Source of the DNA: JAJRXR01 sp041987545
GTDB taxonomy: Bacteria > Planctomycetota > Phycisphaerae > Phycisphaerales > UBA1924
Direction of reading: 5' to 3'
NCBI GenBank assembly: GCA_041987545.1
Contig: JBHIWH010000007.1
Span: 134,661 to 198,660, forward strand
Length of the DNA: 64,000 nucleotides
Positions 25,964 to 34,853 of this stretch are shown one piece after another. The notes beneath the pieces were generated by a model that was not told where the DNA came from, did not search any database, and saw only the letters and a program-made list of their open reading frames with translations. The translations under genes were made by a program, and so were the position numbers. Each line of letters opens with the position of its first letter. Positions within the stretch are counted from its first letter, which is position 1.

Positions 25964-26021
25964 CTCTTCTCCAGGACAGGGAGGAACGTCCACCTCCGAA
26001 TCCTTCCAAACAGCAGCCCCG

Positions 26022-26027
26022 ATGCTA
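26022..26027 (-). promoter_or_regulatory. Possible -10 element of the subtilase gene
   Basis: Reverse-strand TAGCAT within GGTAGCATCG, 59 bases before the start at 25963. The 10-mer is identical to that before the 21852 gene. Confidence 0.35.
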
Positions 26028-26230
26028 CCACTTCACCGGCGTTCCGACCTAGCCAAATCACGCCCAGAACGGTCAGCCGAGAAAACCTCATATACCGAAC
26101 ACATTACGACCATCTGGGGCGCGGCGATAACCCCTGTCGGACCAACACACTACGTCGTGACCCGATCAAACTCCGATCATTTTTGACTACATTTTTTGTC
26201 GAATCACTGGCAAACTCCCGGATCGAAGCC

Positions 26231-26259
26231 TTGACAGGCCCCCCGAGTCATGGGAGTCT
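26231..26259 (+). promoter_or_regulatory. Possible promoter of the 26455 gene
   Basis: A consensus -35 TTGACA (26231-26236), 17 bases, then GAGTCT (26254-26259). It would give a leader of nearly 190 bases. Confidence 0.4.
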
Positions 26260-26454
26260 GAAGATGGAATCGAGTCCGTGGGGTTCGAGATCGAGCAAGA
26301 GAGAGAAGGGATTTCGGAGCGGCGAAGAGGGGATTGAGAGAGACCCCGCCGAGTTCACCGGGACGCAGCAACAGCACGCACCCCACCGTGTCTGGCGAAT
26401 CGCGTCCTCAAGAACAGCTCCTACAACGAGCCTGTATCAGGTGAGGTGAGAGAA

Positions 26455-27207
26455 ATGAGCATCAAGAGCCTGTCTCGTGGATCGGTTGCGGCCCTCGCGC
26501 TGGTCGCCGGCGCGTCGACCGCCGTTGCCGGTGATGACGACGTCGTCTTCCGCATGGAAGCCATGACCGACGGCAGCCTGTCCGTGTACGAGGTCCACTT
26601 CGGTGACGGCACCTGGTCGGACGACGGCCTCCGCTGGGAGTGGAACTACAGCGGCGACACGTTCTTCTTCGGCGGCGACGGCTCCCAGGACATGGGTGAG
26701 GGCGGCTTCGATAACGCCGGCATCACCTTTGACTTCACGAGCCGCGGCGGCCCCGCGCAGACCGTCAACCTCAACTTTGACGTCTTCGCCGGCGGCGCCA
26801 ACACCGCCTTCAGCATCGGCTCCGGCCCGCTGAACTTCGCACAGTTCAGCTCCGCCCAGGGCATCGCCTCCGCCTCCGTCGGTGTCACCGACGTCCTCGG
26901 CGGCGGCGCCACCCTCTCGCCCAACGCCCCCGGCATGTACCGCGCGTTCTACAACGGCGGCACCACCTTCGCCGACCTGCTGACCTCCTCGCTCAACGCG
27001 GGCGTGTTCAGCTCGGCCCAGGACGACGACGACTTCGGCTTCGCCGCCCTCGGCGGCTCCGTCGACGAGATCGCCGCCGAGTGGGAGTTCACCCTCACCG
27101 CCTTCGACAGCGCGGGCGGCACCAGCACCTTCTCGGTCGTCCCCGCCCCGGGTTCGGCCATGCTGCTGGGCCTCGCCGGCCTCGCCGCCACCCGTCGTCG
27201 CCGCTAA
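26455..27207 (+). CDS. PEP-CTERM-like secreted protein
   Basis: 250 aa. Signal peptide to STAVAG, then an acidic beta-rich domain (DDDVVFRMEAMTDGSLSVYE). The C-terminus VVPAPGSAMLLGLAGLAATRRRR is a PEP-CTERM-type tail. The ATG at 26455 is preferred to a GTG three codons upstream because AGGTGAG then serves as ribosome site. It resembles the next gene in length, in its NLNFDVFAGGANTAF-type block (DVMAGGADTEF in the neighbour) and in its tail, so the two are probably old tandem duplicates. Function unknown. Confidence 0.87.
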   Translation: MSIKSLSRGSVAALALVAGASTAVAGDDDVVFRMEAMTDGSLSVYEVHFGDGTWSDDGLRWEWNYSGDTFFFGGDGSQDMGEGGFDNAGITFDFTSRGGPAQTVNLNFDVFAGGANTAFSIGSGPLNFAQFSSAQGIASASVGVTDVLGGGATLSPNAPGMYRAFYNGGTTFADLLTSSLNAGVFSSAQDDDDFGFAALGGSVDEIAAEWEFTLTAFDSAGGTSTFSVVPAPGSAMLLGLAGLAATRRRR

Positions 27208-27231
27208 GGCGCGACCCGTCTTGCTCGATCC

Positions 27232-27259
27232 CTCGGCGGCCCCCAACCGGGCCGCCGAG
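27232..27259 (+). terminator. Terminator after the 26455 gene
   Basis: Perfect 10-bp stem CTCGGCGGCC / GGCCGCCGAG (27232-27241, 27250-27259) with an 8-base loop; only a weak T-run (TATTC) follows. Confidence 0.65.
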
Positions 27260-27301
27260 TATTCAGTCTGATAAAGATCCCCTTCAGGCCGCCGTTTCCT
27301 G

Positions 27302-27331
27302 TTGAGGGTCGTGGGAGTCCGCCTCTATACT
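27302..27331 (+). promoter_or_regulatory. Predicted promoter of the 27389 gene
   Basis: TTGAGG (27302-27307), 18 bases, TATACT (27326-27331). One of the clearest promoters in the window; it fits the preceding terminator, so this gene is a separate transcript. Confidence 0.6.
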
Positions 27332-27388
27332 CGGACACGTCCTCGGGAAGGAGAGCCCGGGGTCAGAGAGAGGGAAGAGAGAACACAC

Positions 27389-28162
27389 ATGAGCACCATC
27401 TCGCATCTGCGGCGTCGGTCCGGAATGCTGGCCATTGTCGCCCTCGCCGGCGCGACCACCGTCGCCCAGGCGGACTTCAGCGACCCCATCATCACGTTCC
27501 ACGCGACCAACGCCCAGGGCACGGGTTCGTTCTCCGTGAGCCTCGCCGACGCACAGTTCAACAACGGCGAGATCGTTGTCTGGAACCTCGCCGGCGGCAT
27601 CGACATCATGGACGGCGCCAACACCATCGGCACTGTCACCGCCGCCCAGCTGACCCTTCAGGACTTCAACCCCGCCGGCGCCTCCCAGGCGCTCGTCGCC
27701 CTGTCCTTTGATGTCATGGCCGGCGGCGCCGACACCGAGTTCACGATCACGAGCTCCCTCATCGACAGCTTCCTGATCAGCAACGCCAGCGCCCGCGCGA
27801 CCGGCACCTACTCCCTCAGCGACGGCAACCTCAACGGCGCCACGCTCACCGGCCTGCACGCCGGCGGCGGCCTTTACAACGCCGATTACAACAACGGCAC
27901 CAGCTTCACCGAGCTCTTCGACACCGGCCCCTACACCACCGGCATCTCCGGCTCCACCGGCGACGCTCAGGACGTCCCCTTCGGCGCCGGCAACTTCTCG
28001 CCCACGGGCGACGACATCAGCGCCATCCAGGCCGAGTGGCACTTCCGCCTCTCCGCCGGCGACCTCGCCGCGGGCACGAGCAACTTCATCGTGATCCCCG
28101 CGCCGTCCGGCCTCGCCCTGATCGGTCTCGGCGGCCTCGCGGCCACCCGCCGCCGCCGCTGA
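27389..28162 (+). CDS. PEP-CTERM-like secreted protein
   Basis: 257 aa. Signal peptide to TTVAQA, followed by a beta-rich domain with ITFHATNAQGTGSFSVSL and ALVALSFDVMAGGADTEF. Tail IPAPSGLALIGLGGLAATRRRR, a PEP-CTERM-type signal with I-P-A-P in place of V-P-A-P. The ribosome site GGGAAGAGAG precedes the ATG. Flanked by its own promoter and terminator. A distant paralogue of the 26455 product; function unknown. Confidence 0.87.
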   Translation: MSTISHLRRRSGMLAIVALAGATTVAQADFSDPIITFHATNAQGTGSFSVSLADAQFNNGEIVVWNLAGGIDIMDGANTIGTVTAAQLTLQDFNPAGASQALVALSFDVMAGGADTEFTITSSLIDSFLISNASARATGTYSLSDGNLNGATLTGLHAGGGLYNADYNNGTSFTELFDTGPYTTGISGSTGDAQDVPFGAGNFSPTGDDISAIQAEWHFRLSAGDLAAGTSNFIVIPAPSGLALIGLGGLAATRRRR

Positions 28163-28189
28163 TACGCAAACTCAATCCGAGCTTCCCTC

Positions 28190-28226
28190 GAGGGCCGGCG
28201 CCAACGCGTCGGCCCTCTCCGTTTTT
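28190..28226 (+). terminator. Rho-independent terminator after the 27389 gene
   Basis: Stem GAGGGCCG / CGGCCCTC (28190-28197, 28210-28217), 12-base loop, then TCCG and TTTTT. Confidence 0.85.
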
Positions 28227-28252
28227 GGAGACCCCGCACCCCGCCCCGCGCC

Positions 28253-29428
28253 TCACTCGGCGACGCGCTCGATCGGGAACAACGTCGAACCGTCCCCGAG
28301 CATCGCGCCCACCGCACCGCGCGCCGTCTCGAACGCCATCGACATCCCGTGCCCCGTAAACCCGCCGCAGAACCACACCCGCCCGCCAAGCCCGCACGCA
28401 CCAGGCGCGGCGCCGACCAGCGGCAACCCATCGGGCGAGAAGCCCATCGTCCCCGCCCACCGAGCGATCACCTCGTACTCCCCCGCCACCAGCTCGCGCG
28501 CGAACGACTCGATCCTCGCCTGCACCGCCGACGTCGGGTACATCTCGTGCCCCACCTCGTCCTCGGCGTGGTACGTCCGCGCCCCGCCGAAGATGAACTC
28601 CCCGTCCCCCACCGCACGGAAGTACTCCGAGCCCCGGTTCGCGTAGTACGCATGCTCCAACTCGCCGCCCCCAGCCGCCCGCGCCGCCATCATCTGCCCC
28701 CGCCGCGGCGTCACGAGCGGCGCCAGCGTCGGCAGCACCCGGCCCGCGTACGCGTTCAGGCACGCCAGCACCCGCCCGGCCTCGACACGGACGTCCGGCG
28801 CCTCGACAACCACGCCGCCACCCTGGCCCTCTCCCACGGTGTGCGCCGCCTGGCCCTCGAGCACCAGGGTCTTGGACAGCTTCGATCGCAGGAACCGGAC
28901 CAGATTGACCGGGTTGCACACGCCGTCGTTCGGGTTCAGGAGCCCGCACCGCACCCGCCCGGACCGCCACACCGCGTCGCCGGGCCCCGCGTCGGCCTCG
29001 ATCAGCTCGACCTCGAACCCGTCCTCACGCATCAGGGGCGCCGACTCGCGCAGCTCCCGCTCCTCGTCCGCACCCAGGGCCAGAAGGCACGAGGCCCGCG
29101 CCCCGTACCCCTCCACGCCCTCGATCCCCTCGGCACGGAGCGCCGCGAGATTCCGCTCGGTCAGCCGCAGCACGTCCCGGGCCCGCTCGCGCCCGTACGC
29201 CGCGCACGCCTGGGCGTAGTTGTCCGCCACGCCGCGCATCAAGAAGCCCGCGTTCCGCCCGCTCGCCCCGCCGGCGACCTCCCCCGCCTCGAGCAGCACC
29301 ACCTGGGCCCCGCGCCGCTCCAACTCCAGCGCCGCCGAGATCCCCGCGATCCCGCCCCCGAGGACGCACACATCGCACCCGATCGACCGGGGCGCCGCCG
29401 ACCGCCGCCACAACGACACGCTGGACAT
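28253..29428 (-). CDS. FAD-dependent oxidoreductase (DAO family)
   Basis: 391 aa cytoplasmic flavoprotein of the D-amino-acid-oxidase-like group. The dinucleotide fold is CDVCVLGGGIAGISAALELE with the acidic residue in LLEAGEVAGGASGRNAG, a sequence typical of gamma-glutamylputrescine oxidase and related amine oxidases. The C-terminal cap has WAGTMGFSPDGLPLVG and FTGHGMSMAF. It would oxidise a secondary amine or amino acid to an imine with FAD and release peroxide. The substrate cannot be told from sequence. Same strand as the PilT-like gene, 40 bases downstream of it. Confidence 0.88.
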   Translation of the reverse strand: MSSVSLWRRSAAPRSIGCDVCVLGGGIAGISAALELERRGAQVVLLEAGEVAGGASGRNAGFLMRGVADNYAQACAAYGRERARDVLRLTERNLAALRAEGIEGVEGYGARASCLLALGADEERELRESAPLMREDGFEVELIEADAGPGDAVWRSGRVRCGLLNPNDGVCNPVNLVRFLRSKLSKTLVLEGQAAHTVGEGQGGGVVVEAPDVRVEAGRVLACLNAYAGRVLPTLAPLVTPRRGQMMAARAAGGGELEHAYYANRGSEYFRAVGDGEFIFGGARTYHAEDEVGHEMYPTSAVQARIESFARELVAGEYEVIARWAGTMGFSPDGLPLVGAAPGACGLGGRVWFCGGFTGHGMSMAFETARGAVGAMLGDGSTLFPIERVAE

Positions 29429-29468
29429 CGCTACCCCGCCCCCCGCCGGCCCAACGCCGCCGGACCGC

Positions 29469-30596
29469 TCACGCCTTGCCCTTGATCCGACCCACGAGCG
29501 ACTGCGCCTTGACCTGCACGCCCTTGAGACGGCTCGTCAGCGCCTCGCGGTTGGGCGCGTACTCCATCGCCGTCTGCAGCGCCACCCACTCCTTCTCGAC
29601 CAGCTCGGCCAGCGAGTCGGTGAACGACCGCATCCCCTCCGACGAGCCCGTGTTGATCACCGCCGGCAGGTCCTCGTCCCGCGCGTCCCGGATCAGCTCC
29701 CGCACCGTGGACGAGGTCATCAGCACCTCCGTCGCCGGCACGACCTTGCTCTCGAACCCCTCCACGGTCGGAACCAGCCGCTGGGCGCAGATCGCCTTCA
29801 TCGTCGACGAAAGGCTCGAGCGGATGAACCCGCGCTCCTCCTGCGGGAAGAACTCGAGCATGCGGTTGAACGCCTGCATCGTGTCCGCCGTGTGCAGCGT
29901 CGCGAACACCAGGTGCCCCGTCTCGGCCGCCTGGATCGCGCTGAGCACCGTCTCCCGGTCCCGCATCTCCCCGATGAAGATCACGTCCGGGTCCTGACGC
30001 ACGACGTACCGCAGCGCCGTCGCAAAGTCCTGCACGTCGATCCCGATCTCCCGCTGCGAGATGATCGACTTGTCCGGCGTGAACCGGTACTCCACCGGGT
30101 CCTCCACCGTGATGATGTTCACCGATCGCGTGTGATTGACCTCGTTGATCATCGCCGCCTGCGTGGACGACTTGCCGCACCCGGTCACGCCCACCACCAG
30201 CACCAGCCCCTCGAACGTCTGGTGCACGATCTTGGAGTACACCGGCGGCAGGTGCAGCTCGTTGTAGTCCGGGATCTCCGCCTTCACGCGACGGATCGCC
30301 GCGTGCGTGTGGTTGCCCGAGCGGAACATGTTGATCCGGAACCGGTCCCCGTCGGGCAGGTGCCACGCGAAGTCCAGGTTCCCCGTGTCGTTGAACCGCT
30401 TCTGCAACGCCTCGTCCAGCAGCGGGTCCAGCAGGTGGTCCGCCTCGTCCTCGCCCAGGGGCTCGGCCTCGATCGACCGCAGGTGCCCGCCCACGCGGTA
30501 CGTCGGCGGGATCCCGACCTTCACGTGCAGGTCCGACGCGTCCAGCCGACGCATCGCCTCCAGCAGCTTCTTGATGTTCACGTTCCCGCTGATCAC
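29469..30596 (-). CDS. PilT-like type IV pilus retraction ATPase
   Basis: 375 aa hexameric secretion ATPase. N-terminal PAS-like domain (SDLHVKVGIPPTYRVGGHL), then the ATPase core with Walker A GVTGCGKSS at about 136-144, Asp box NIITVEDPVEY, Walker B PDVIFIGEMRDRET and His box FATLHTADT. The family usually has GPTGSGKST, so the P-loop here is a variant. The GTG at 30596 is chosen because GGGAGG sits six bases upstream. It powers pilus retraction or twitching. No other pilus assembly gene is adjacent; it lies between a glycerate kinase and an oxidoreductase gene. Confidence 0.92.
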   Translation of the reverse strand: MISGNVNIKKLLEAMRRLDASDLHVKVGIPPTYRVGGHLRSIEAEPLGEDEADHLLDPLLDEALQKRFNDTGNLDFAWHLPDGDRFRINMFRSGNHTHAAIRRVKAEIPDYNELHLPPVYSKIVHQTFEGLVLVVGVTGCGKSSTQAAMINEVNHTRSVNIITVEDPVEYRFTPDKSIISQREIGIDVQDFATALRYVVRQDPDVIFIGEMRDRETVLSAIQAAETGHLVFATLHTADTMQAFNRMLEFFPQEERGFIRSSLSSTMKAICAQRLVPTVEGFESKVVPATEVLMTSSTVRELIRDARDEDLPAVINTGSSEGMRSFTDSLAELVEKEWVALQTAMEYAPNREALTSRLKGVQVKAQSLVGRIKGKA

Positions 30597-30683
30597 GCCG
30601 GGCCTCCCATCGCTGACCGAGCCGACCGCAGCATACACGAGCCCGAGCCGAGCCCCGACCACCACGCCGTCTCGGCCCGCCGC

Positions 30684-31973
30684 TCAGACCGGGCCCCGGA
30701 ACCCCACGAGCACGTCGTTCACGTTCGTCCCCGTCGGCCCCGTCCGCGTCAGCGCCCCGACCGAGTCCAGCGCCGTGTGCGCATCGTGCCGCCCGAGCGC
30801 GTCAACCGGGTCGATCTCCCCGCCCCGGATCGACGCCGAGGTCCGCCAATCGACGACGGCGCCCGCCGCGTCCGTCGGCCCGTCCACGCCGTCGGTCGCC
30901 AGCCCCAGCACGCCGGCGCCCTCGACGCCCTCGATCTCGACGGCCGCCGACAGCACCGCCTCCTGCACCGGTCCGCCCACACCCGGCGCGCCCCCCACGC
31001 TCACCGTTGTCTCCCCACCCCACACGCGGCACCCCCCGCGGCCCGTCCCCCGCAGCAGGACCCCCAGCCCCATGCCCGCGTCCGCCGCCTCCCCCTCGAC
31101 GCCCGTCCGCGTCTCGACGATCTCGAACCCAATCGCCCGCATCGCGCCCGCCGCCGCCCCGACCGCCAGCGCGTTGTTCGCCGCCACAACGTGCCGCACC
31201 CGCTCGACGACCGGATCACCGGGCTTGACCGTCTCCGCGATCTCGCCCGCCGCGCCTCGCCCGAGCCTCGCGCGCACCGCCGGAGCCACCGCGCCCACAC
31301 CGCCCCGCTCCAGCACACGAAGCGCATCCGCGAACGTCGTCGGATCCCCCGCCGTCGGCCCAGACCCGATCACATCGATCGGGTCCCCGAGCACGTCCGA
31401 GACCACGAGCGTCCACACCCCGCCCGCGCCCCCGGCCTCCCGCGCCAGCCCGCCGCCCTTCAGGCGCTCGCAGTGCTTCCGCACCGCGTTCAGCTCGCCG
31501 ATCGTCGCGCCCGCCCGCAGCAGCGCCGATGTCACCCGGGCCAGCTCGTCGAGCGTCACGCCCTCCGAAGGCGCCGTCAGATACGTCGACGCCCCCCCCG
31601 AGATCAGCACGAGCAGCGTCTCGCCCCCGCCGACGCCGCCGGCGACCGCCATCGCCCGCTCGGCCGCCGCCACGTTCCGCGCCGTGGGGATCGGGTGGTC
31701 GCCGGAGAGCAACTCCAGCCCCGTCGGCGGCCCCTCCCAGCCCGCGACGACCTCCCCGGGCCCGACGACCAGGCCCCGGGCCAGCCGCCCGCCCAGCCGC
31801 TCCGCCGCCGCCCGGGCCATCCCGACGCTCGCCTTCCCGGCCGCGATCAGAACCACGCGCTCAGCAGAGTCCAGCTCGCCCGGCCACGCCCGGCCGACCG
31901 CCCGCCCCGGCTCGCACGCGTCCAGCACGGCCCGCCGGACCCGCCTCCCGATCTCGCCCGCGTCGAGCCTCAC
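30684..31973 (-). CDS. Glycerate 2-kinase (DUF4147/MOFRL family)
   Basis: 429 aa. Family markers are VVLIAAGKASVGMARAA near the N-terminus, LSGDHPIPTARNVAA, LLVLISGGASTYLTAP, VRKHCERLKGGGLA and, in the C-terminal MOFRL half, GLATDGVDGPTDAAGA. The enzyme phosphorylates D-glycerate to 2-phosphoglycerate and feeds lower glycolysis, for instance from glyoxylate or serine breakdown. First gene of a same-strand trio with the PilT-like ATPase and the oxidoreductase; no functional link is evident beyond a possible amine or amino acid oxidation route to glycerate. Confidence 0.93.
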   Translation of the reverse strand: MRLDAGEIGRRVRRAVLDACEPGRAVGRAWPGELDSAERVVLIAAGKASVGMARAAAERLGGRLARGLVVGPGEVVAGWEGPPTGLELLSGDHPIPTARNVAAAERAMAVAGGVGGGETLLVLISGGASTYLTAPSEGVTLDELARVTSALLRAGATIGELNAVRKHCERLKGGGLAREAGGAGGVWTLVVSDVLGDPIDVIGSGPTAGDPTTFADALRVLERGGVGAVAPAVRARLGRGAAGEIAETVKPGDPVVERVRHVVAANNALAVGAAAGAMRAIGFEIVETRTGVEGEAADAGMGLGVLLRGTGRGGCRVWGGETTVSVGGAPGVGGPVQEAVLSAAVEIEGVEGAGVLGLATDGVDGPTDAAGAVVDWRTSASIRGGEIDPVDALGRHDAHTALDSVGALTRTGPTGTNVNDVLVGFRGPV

Positions 31974-32071
31974 GCCCGCACCTTACCGCCCCCCGCACGC
32001 ATGAACGCCCACCTTCATGTATCCTGGGCGGCTAGAGCCCCACCGGGCGCCAACCAACCGAAGGAGTCTCC

Positions 32072-32383
32072 ATGAGCCAGGCAACCCCGCCCACCTCATC
32101 CTCGTCCGCCGGCGAGCCCCACCGTGGCGTGCTGATCCTCGTCCTCGGCATCCTCAGCATCGTCATCTGCGCCCTCATCGGCCCCTTCGCGTGGCAGATG
32201 GGCAAGGGCGACCTGGCCAAGATCAACGCCGGCCAGATGGACGCCGAGGGCAAAGGCCTCACCCAGGCCGGGATGATCTGCGGCATCGTCGGCACCGTCT
32301 TTCTCGCCCTCTGGCTCCTGTACATCATCTTCATCGTCGTCATCATGATCATCGGCGCCGGTGCCGCCGCCGCCGGGAACTGA
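32072..32383 (+). CDS. Small membrane protein of DUF4190 type
   Basis: 103 aa with two transmembrane segments (VLILVLGILSIVICALIGPFAW-like region and the C-terminal TVFLALWLLYIIFIVVIMIIG). The block AWQMGKGDLAKINAGQMDAEG between them is characteristic of the DUF4190 family. Function unknown; the family is common in Planctomycetota and Myxococcota. The start is supported by AAGGAG. It heads a three-gene cluster of small membrane proteins. A -10-like TATCCT lies at 32020-32025. Confidence 0.85.
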   Translation: MSQATPPTSSSSAGEPHRGVLILVLGILSIVICALIGPFAWQMGKGDLAKINAGQMDAEGKGLTQAGMICGIVGTVFLALWLLYIIFIVVIMIIGAGAAAAGN

Positions 32384-32396
32384 TCGAGTCGGTCCC

Positions 32397-32828
32397 ATGC
32401 CCCGGGTCGTTCCAGCGTCGCGCCTGCCGCACGTTCCGGTGTGGCTTGTGTTGCTGTACGCGGCATGGGGCGCCGCCGTCGCGCTCGTGTTTGTCGCCTC
32501 GCGCACGCTCGGCGTCCGCGCCGACCTCTGCCCGCTCCACGCCGCGACCGGCCTCCCCTGCCCGCTCTGCGGCGGCACGCGCGCGACCGTACACCTCGCC
32601 TCGCTCGACCCCCTCGCCGCCCTGGCCATGAACCCGCTCGTCGCCGTCGGTCTCCCGGCCCTCGCCCTCGTCCTCGGGCTCCGCCTGCTCACCGCACGCT
32701 GGATCCGGCTCGAGGGCCCGCCCACGCGCCGACGGGCGATCCGCAACGCCGCGATCGCCGCCGCCGCGCTCCTCGTCCTCGCCAACTGGGGCTACCTGCT
32801 CGCCTTCCAACCCGGCGCCCACGCCTAG
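32397..32828 (+). CDS. DUF2752 membrane protein
   Basis: 143 aa. Contains CPLHAATGLPCPLCGGTRA followed by LASLDPLAALAMNPLVAV, the signature of DUF2752, a membrane family with conserved cysteines and an A-x-x-x-N-P motif. Three to four hydrophobic segments. Starts 13 bases after the DUF4190 gene, so they are likely co-transcribed. Family function is not established. The CP(L)CGGTR motif could hold metal or a disulphide. Confidence 0.88.
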   Translation: MPRVVPASRLPHVPVWLVLLYAAWGAAVALVFVASRTLGVRADLCPLHAATGLPCPLCGGTRATVHLASLDPLAALAMNPLVAVGLPALALVLGLRLLTARWIRLEGPPTRRRAIRNAAIAAAALLVLANWGYLLAFQPGAHA

Positions 32829-32837
32829 GCCAAAGCC

Positions 32838-33374
32838 ATGCGAGCAACCGCCTGCCACGCCTGCGGCGCCGACCTCTCGTCCGTCACCGGCATGACCTGC
32901 CCCGCCTGCGGCGCCCGCCCCGACGTCTCGACACCCCGAGCCGCCGACGCGCCACCTCCCGCGCACGAGCTCGCCAAGCCCGCGATCATCCTCGTCCTCT
33001 CGCTCGGCGCCATCGCCCTCTACCTGACCGCCGGCTGGTCGTACCCCGTCGCCACCGCCGCCGCCGCCGTCGGTCTCCAGGCGCTCCTCGGCGTCGCCGT
33101 CTTCGTCGTCTGCACGATGACCTGGCTCGGCGCCGACGACCCCCTCCCCATCAACCTCCTCCGCCTCGCCTCGATCTACGCCGCCACCTGGGCCGCCCTC
33201 TTCCCCATCACGCACCTTCCCTTGATCTACTTCATGATGCTCATCATCCCGTTCGGGATCTTCGTCGTGCTGCACATCACGCTGCTGGGCCTCGAGCTGG
33301 CCGAGGCCTTCGTGCTCGCGATGCTCAACCTGTGCGTCTACATCGCCGCGGGCTTCGTCCTCATCGCCGGCTGA
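32838..33374 (+). CDS. Zinc-ribbon membrane protein
   Basis: 178 aa. The N-terminus has two CxxC pairs, CHACGADL and CPACGARP, spaced as a zinc ribbon. Four to five transmembrane segments follow. Nine bases after the DUF2752 gene. No family is recognised; the small-membrane-protein cluster suggests a joint envelope role. It converges on the AtoE-like gene with only 13 bases between them. Confidence 0.8.
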   Translation: MRATACHACGADLSSVTGMTCPACGARPDVSTPRAADAPPPAHELAKPAIILVLSLGAIALYLTAGWSYPVATAAAAVGLQALLGVAVFVVCTMTWLGADDPLPINLLRLASIYAATWAALFPITHLPLIYFMMLIIPFGIFVVLHITLLGLELAEAFVLAMLNLCVYIAAGFVLIAG

Positions 33375-33387
33375 GCCAGGACGCCGC

Positions 33388-34770
33388 TCAAAACACCAGC
33401 AGCCCCAGCGTCATCCACAGCCCGGCGACCACCATCACCACCGCCGTGTACCCCACGATCTCGCGGGCCTTCATCCCCGTGATCGCCAGCAACGGCAACG
33501 CCCAGAAGGGCTGGAGCATGTTCGTCAGCTGATCCCCGTACGCGACGGCCATCACCATCTTCCCGGGGTCCACCCCCGTCTCCGCCGCCGCCCGCATCGC
33601 GATCGGCCCCTGCACCGCCCACTGCCCGCCACCCGACGGCACAAACAGGTTCACCACACCCGCCGACACCAGCGTCATCAGGGGCAGCGTCTTCTCGTTG
33701 CTCCCCGCCGCGATCTCTGTCGCCATCAACTCCGTCAGTAGGCTCGCGCCCATCAGCCCCATGATCCCCGCGTACAAGGGGAACTGCAGGATGATCCCCG
33801 CGCACCCCCGCGCCGCCTCCTCCACCGCCCGCACGTATCGCCGCGGCGTCCCGTGCAGCGCCAGCCCCAGCAGCAGCATCGTCATATTCACCGTGTCCGG
33901 AGTCAGCGACAGCACCCCGCTTACCCCCGCGCTCGGCAGGTAGTACCGCCAAGCCCATACGCCGATCAGGACGACAAGCACCAACGTCACCAGCGGCGAA
34001 TCCTCCAGCACCCGCGGAAGCAGCCCGCGACCCTCGTCCGCCTCCGGACGCGCCGCTCCAACGTCCGTCACCCCGAAGCTCGACGCGGGCCTGATCTGCT
34101 CGGACCGCCGCGGCGACATCAGCATGAACAGCACCGGCGCGATCACCAGCAGCCCCCCCGTCACCACCAGATTCATCGGGCTCAGGATCGTCTGGTCCAG
34201 CGTCAGGGGATCGAACGGCGGGTTGGCGCCGAAGATGTCAGCCAGCTCGCTCGCCTTGGTCACCTTTAAGGGGGCGCTCCCCGAGAACCCCCCGTGCCAC
34301 ACGCACAGCCCGACGTACCCTGCCGCCGCCAGCAACGGGTAGTGCACGCCAACGCCCCGCTTCTCCATCGTGACGCCAACCCGCCGGGCCATGAGCGCCC
34401 CCGCGATCAGCCCGAGGCCCCAGTTCAGCACTCCCAGCCCCGCCGCCACCAGCGCCACCATCCCCGCCGCCTGCATTGGGCCCCGCGGCGCCGACGCCAG
34501 CGCATCAAGCAACCTCGACACCGGCGGGCTGCTGGCTAGCGCATGCCCCGTGACCAGGATCAGGCACATCTGCATCGCGAACCGCAGCATCCCCGCCGAC
34601 CACACGCCCTCCGAGCCCGCCCACGCGTCCACCGCTTTCCCAAACTCCATCTCCATCACGAACCACGCAAGCCCAAACGTAACCGCCGTCAGCAGCACCG
34701 CCAGCACGAACGGGTCCGGCGCCGTCCGCCGAAACCCCTCGCTGATCTTCATCCCCAGCGTCGCGATCAT
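33388..34770 (-). CDS. atoE: Short-chain fatty acid transporter (AtoE family)
   Basis: 460 aa integral membrane protein with about ten or more hydrophobic segments. Family blocks include RRTAPDPFVLAVLLTAVTF, LNWGLGLIAGALMARRVG, GYVGLCVWHGGFSGSAPL, FPLYAGIMGLMGASL and FVPSGGGQWAVQGPI. AtoE-type carriers take up butyrate or acetoacetate. No ato degradation genes are adjacent, so the substrate is from family only. The start is followed upstream by a palindromic repeat and then the aminotransferase gene on the same strand. Confidence 0.92.
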   Translation of the reverse strand: MIATLGMKISEGFRRTAPDPFVLAVLLTAVTFGLAWFVMEMEFGKAVDAWAGSEGVWSAGMLRFAMQMCLILVTGHALASSPPVSRLLDALASAPRGPMQAAGMVALVAAGLGVLNWGLGLIAGALMARRVGVTMEKRGVGVHYPLLAAAGYVGLCVWHGGFSGSAPLKVTKASELADIFGANPPFDPLTLDQTILSPMNLVVTGGLLVIAPVLFMLMSPRRSEQIRPASSFGVTDVGAARPEADEGRGLLPRVLEDSPLVTLVLVVLIGVWAWRYYLPSAGVSGVLSLTPDTVNMTMLLLGLALHGTPRRYVRAVEEAARGCAGIILQFPLYAGIMGLMGASLLTELMATEIAAGSNEKTLPLMTLVSAGVVNLFVPSGGGQWAVQGPIAMRAAAETGVDPGKMVMAVAYGDQLTNMLQPFWALPLLAITGMKAREIVGYTAVVMVVAGLWMTLGLLVF

Positions 34771-34773
34771 GAA

Positions 34774-34816
34774 TCCTCCTCCCTCTCCCCTCCGGGGAGA
34801 GGGCCGGGGTGAGGGG
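34774..34816. repeat. Palindromic intergenic repeat (copy 1)
   Basis: CCCTCTCCCC / GGGGAGAGGG (34780-34789, 34793-34802) with a TCC loop, followed by CCGGGGTGAGGGG. A near-identical copy begins at 63978 and is cut by the window end. Confidence 0.85.
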
Positions 34817-34853
34817 CTCCGTCATCGACCACCTCTCCACTCCCCCGAGTGGA

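Larger units (their letters stand above)
25964..26454. other. AT-richer divergent intergenic region
   Basis: 491 bases between the divergent subtilase and PEP-CTERM genes. The part from about 26030 to 26260 is markedly less GC-rich than anything else in the window and has runs of six T. It holds a -10-like element for each direction. No protein or RNA gene was recognised; a long leader or small RNA is possible. Confidence 0.5.
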
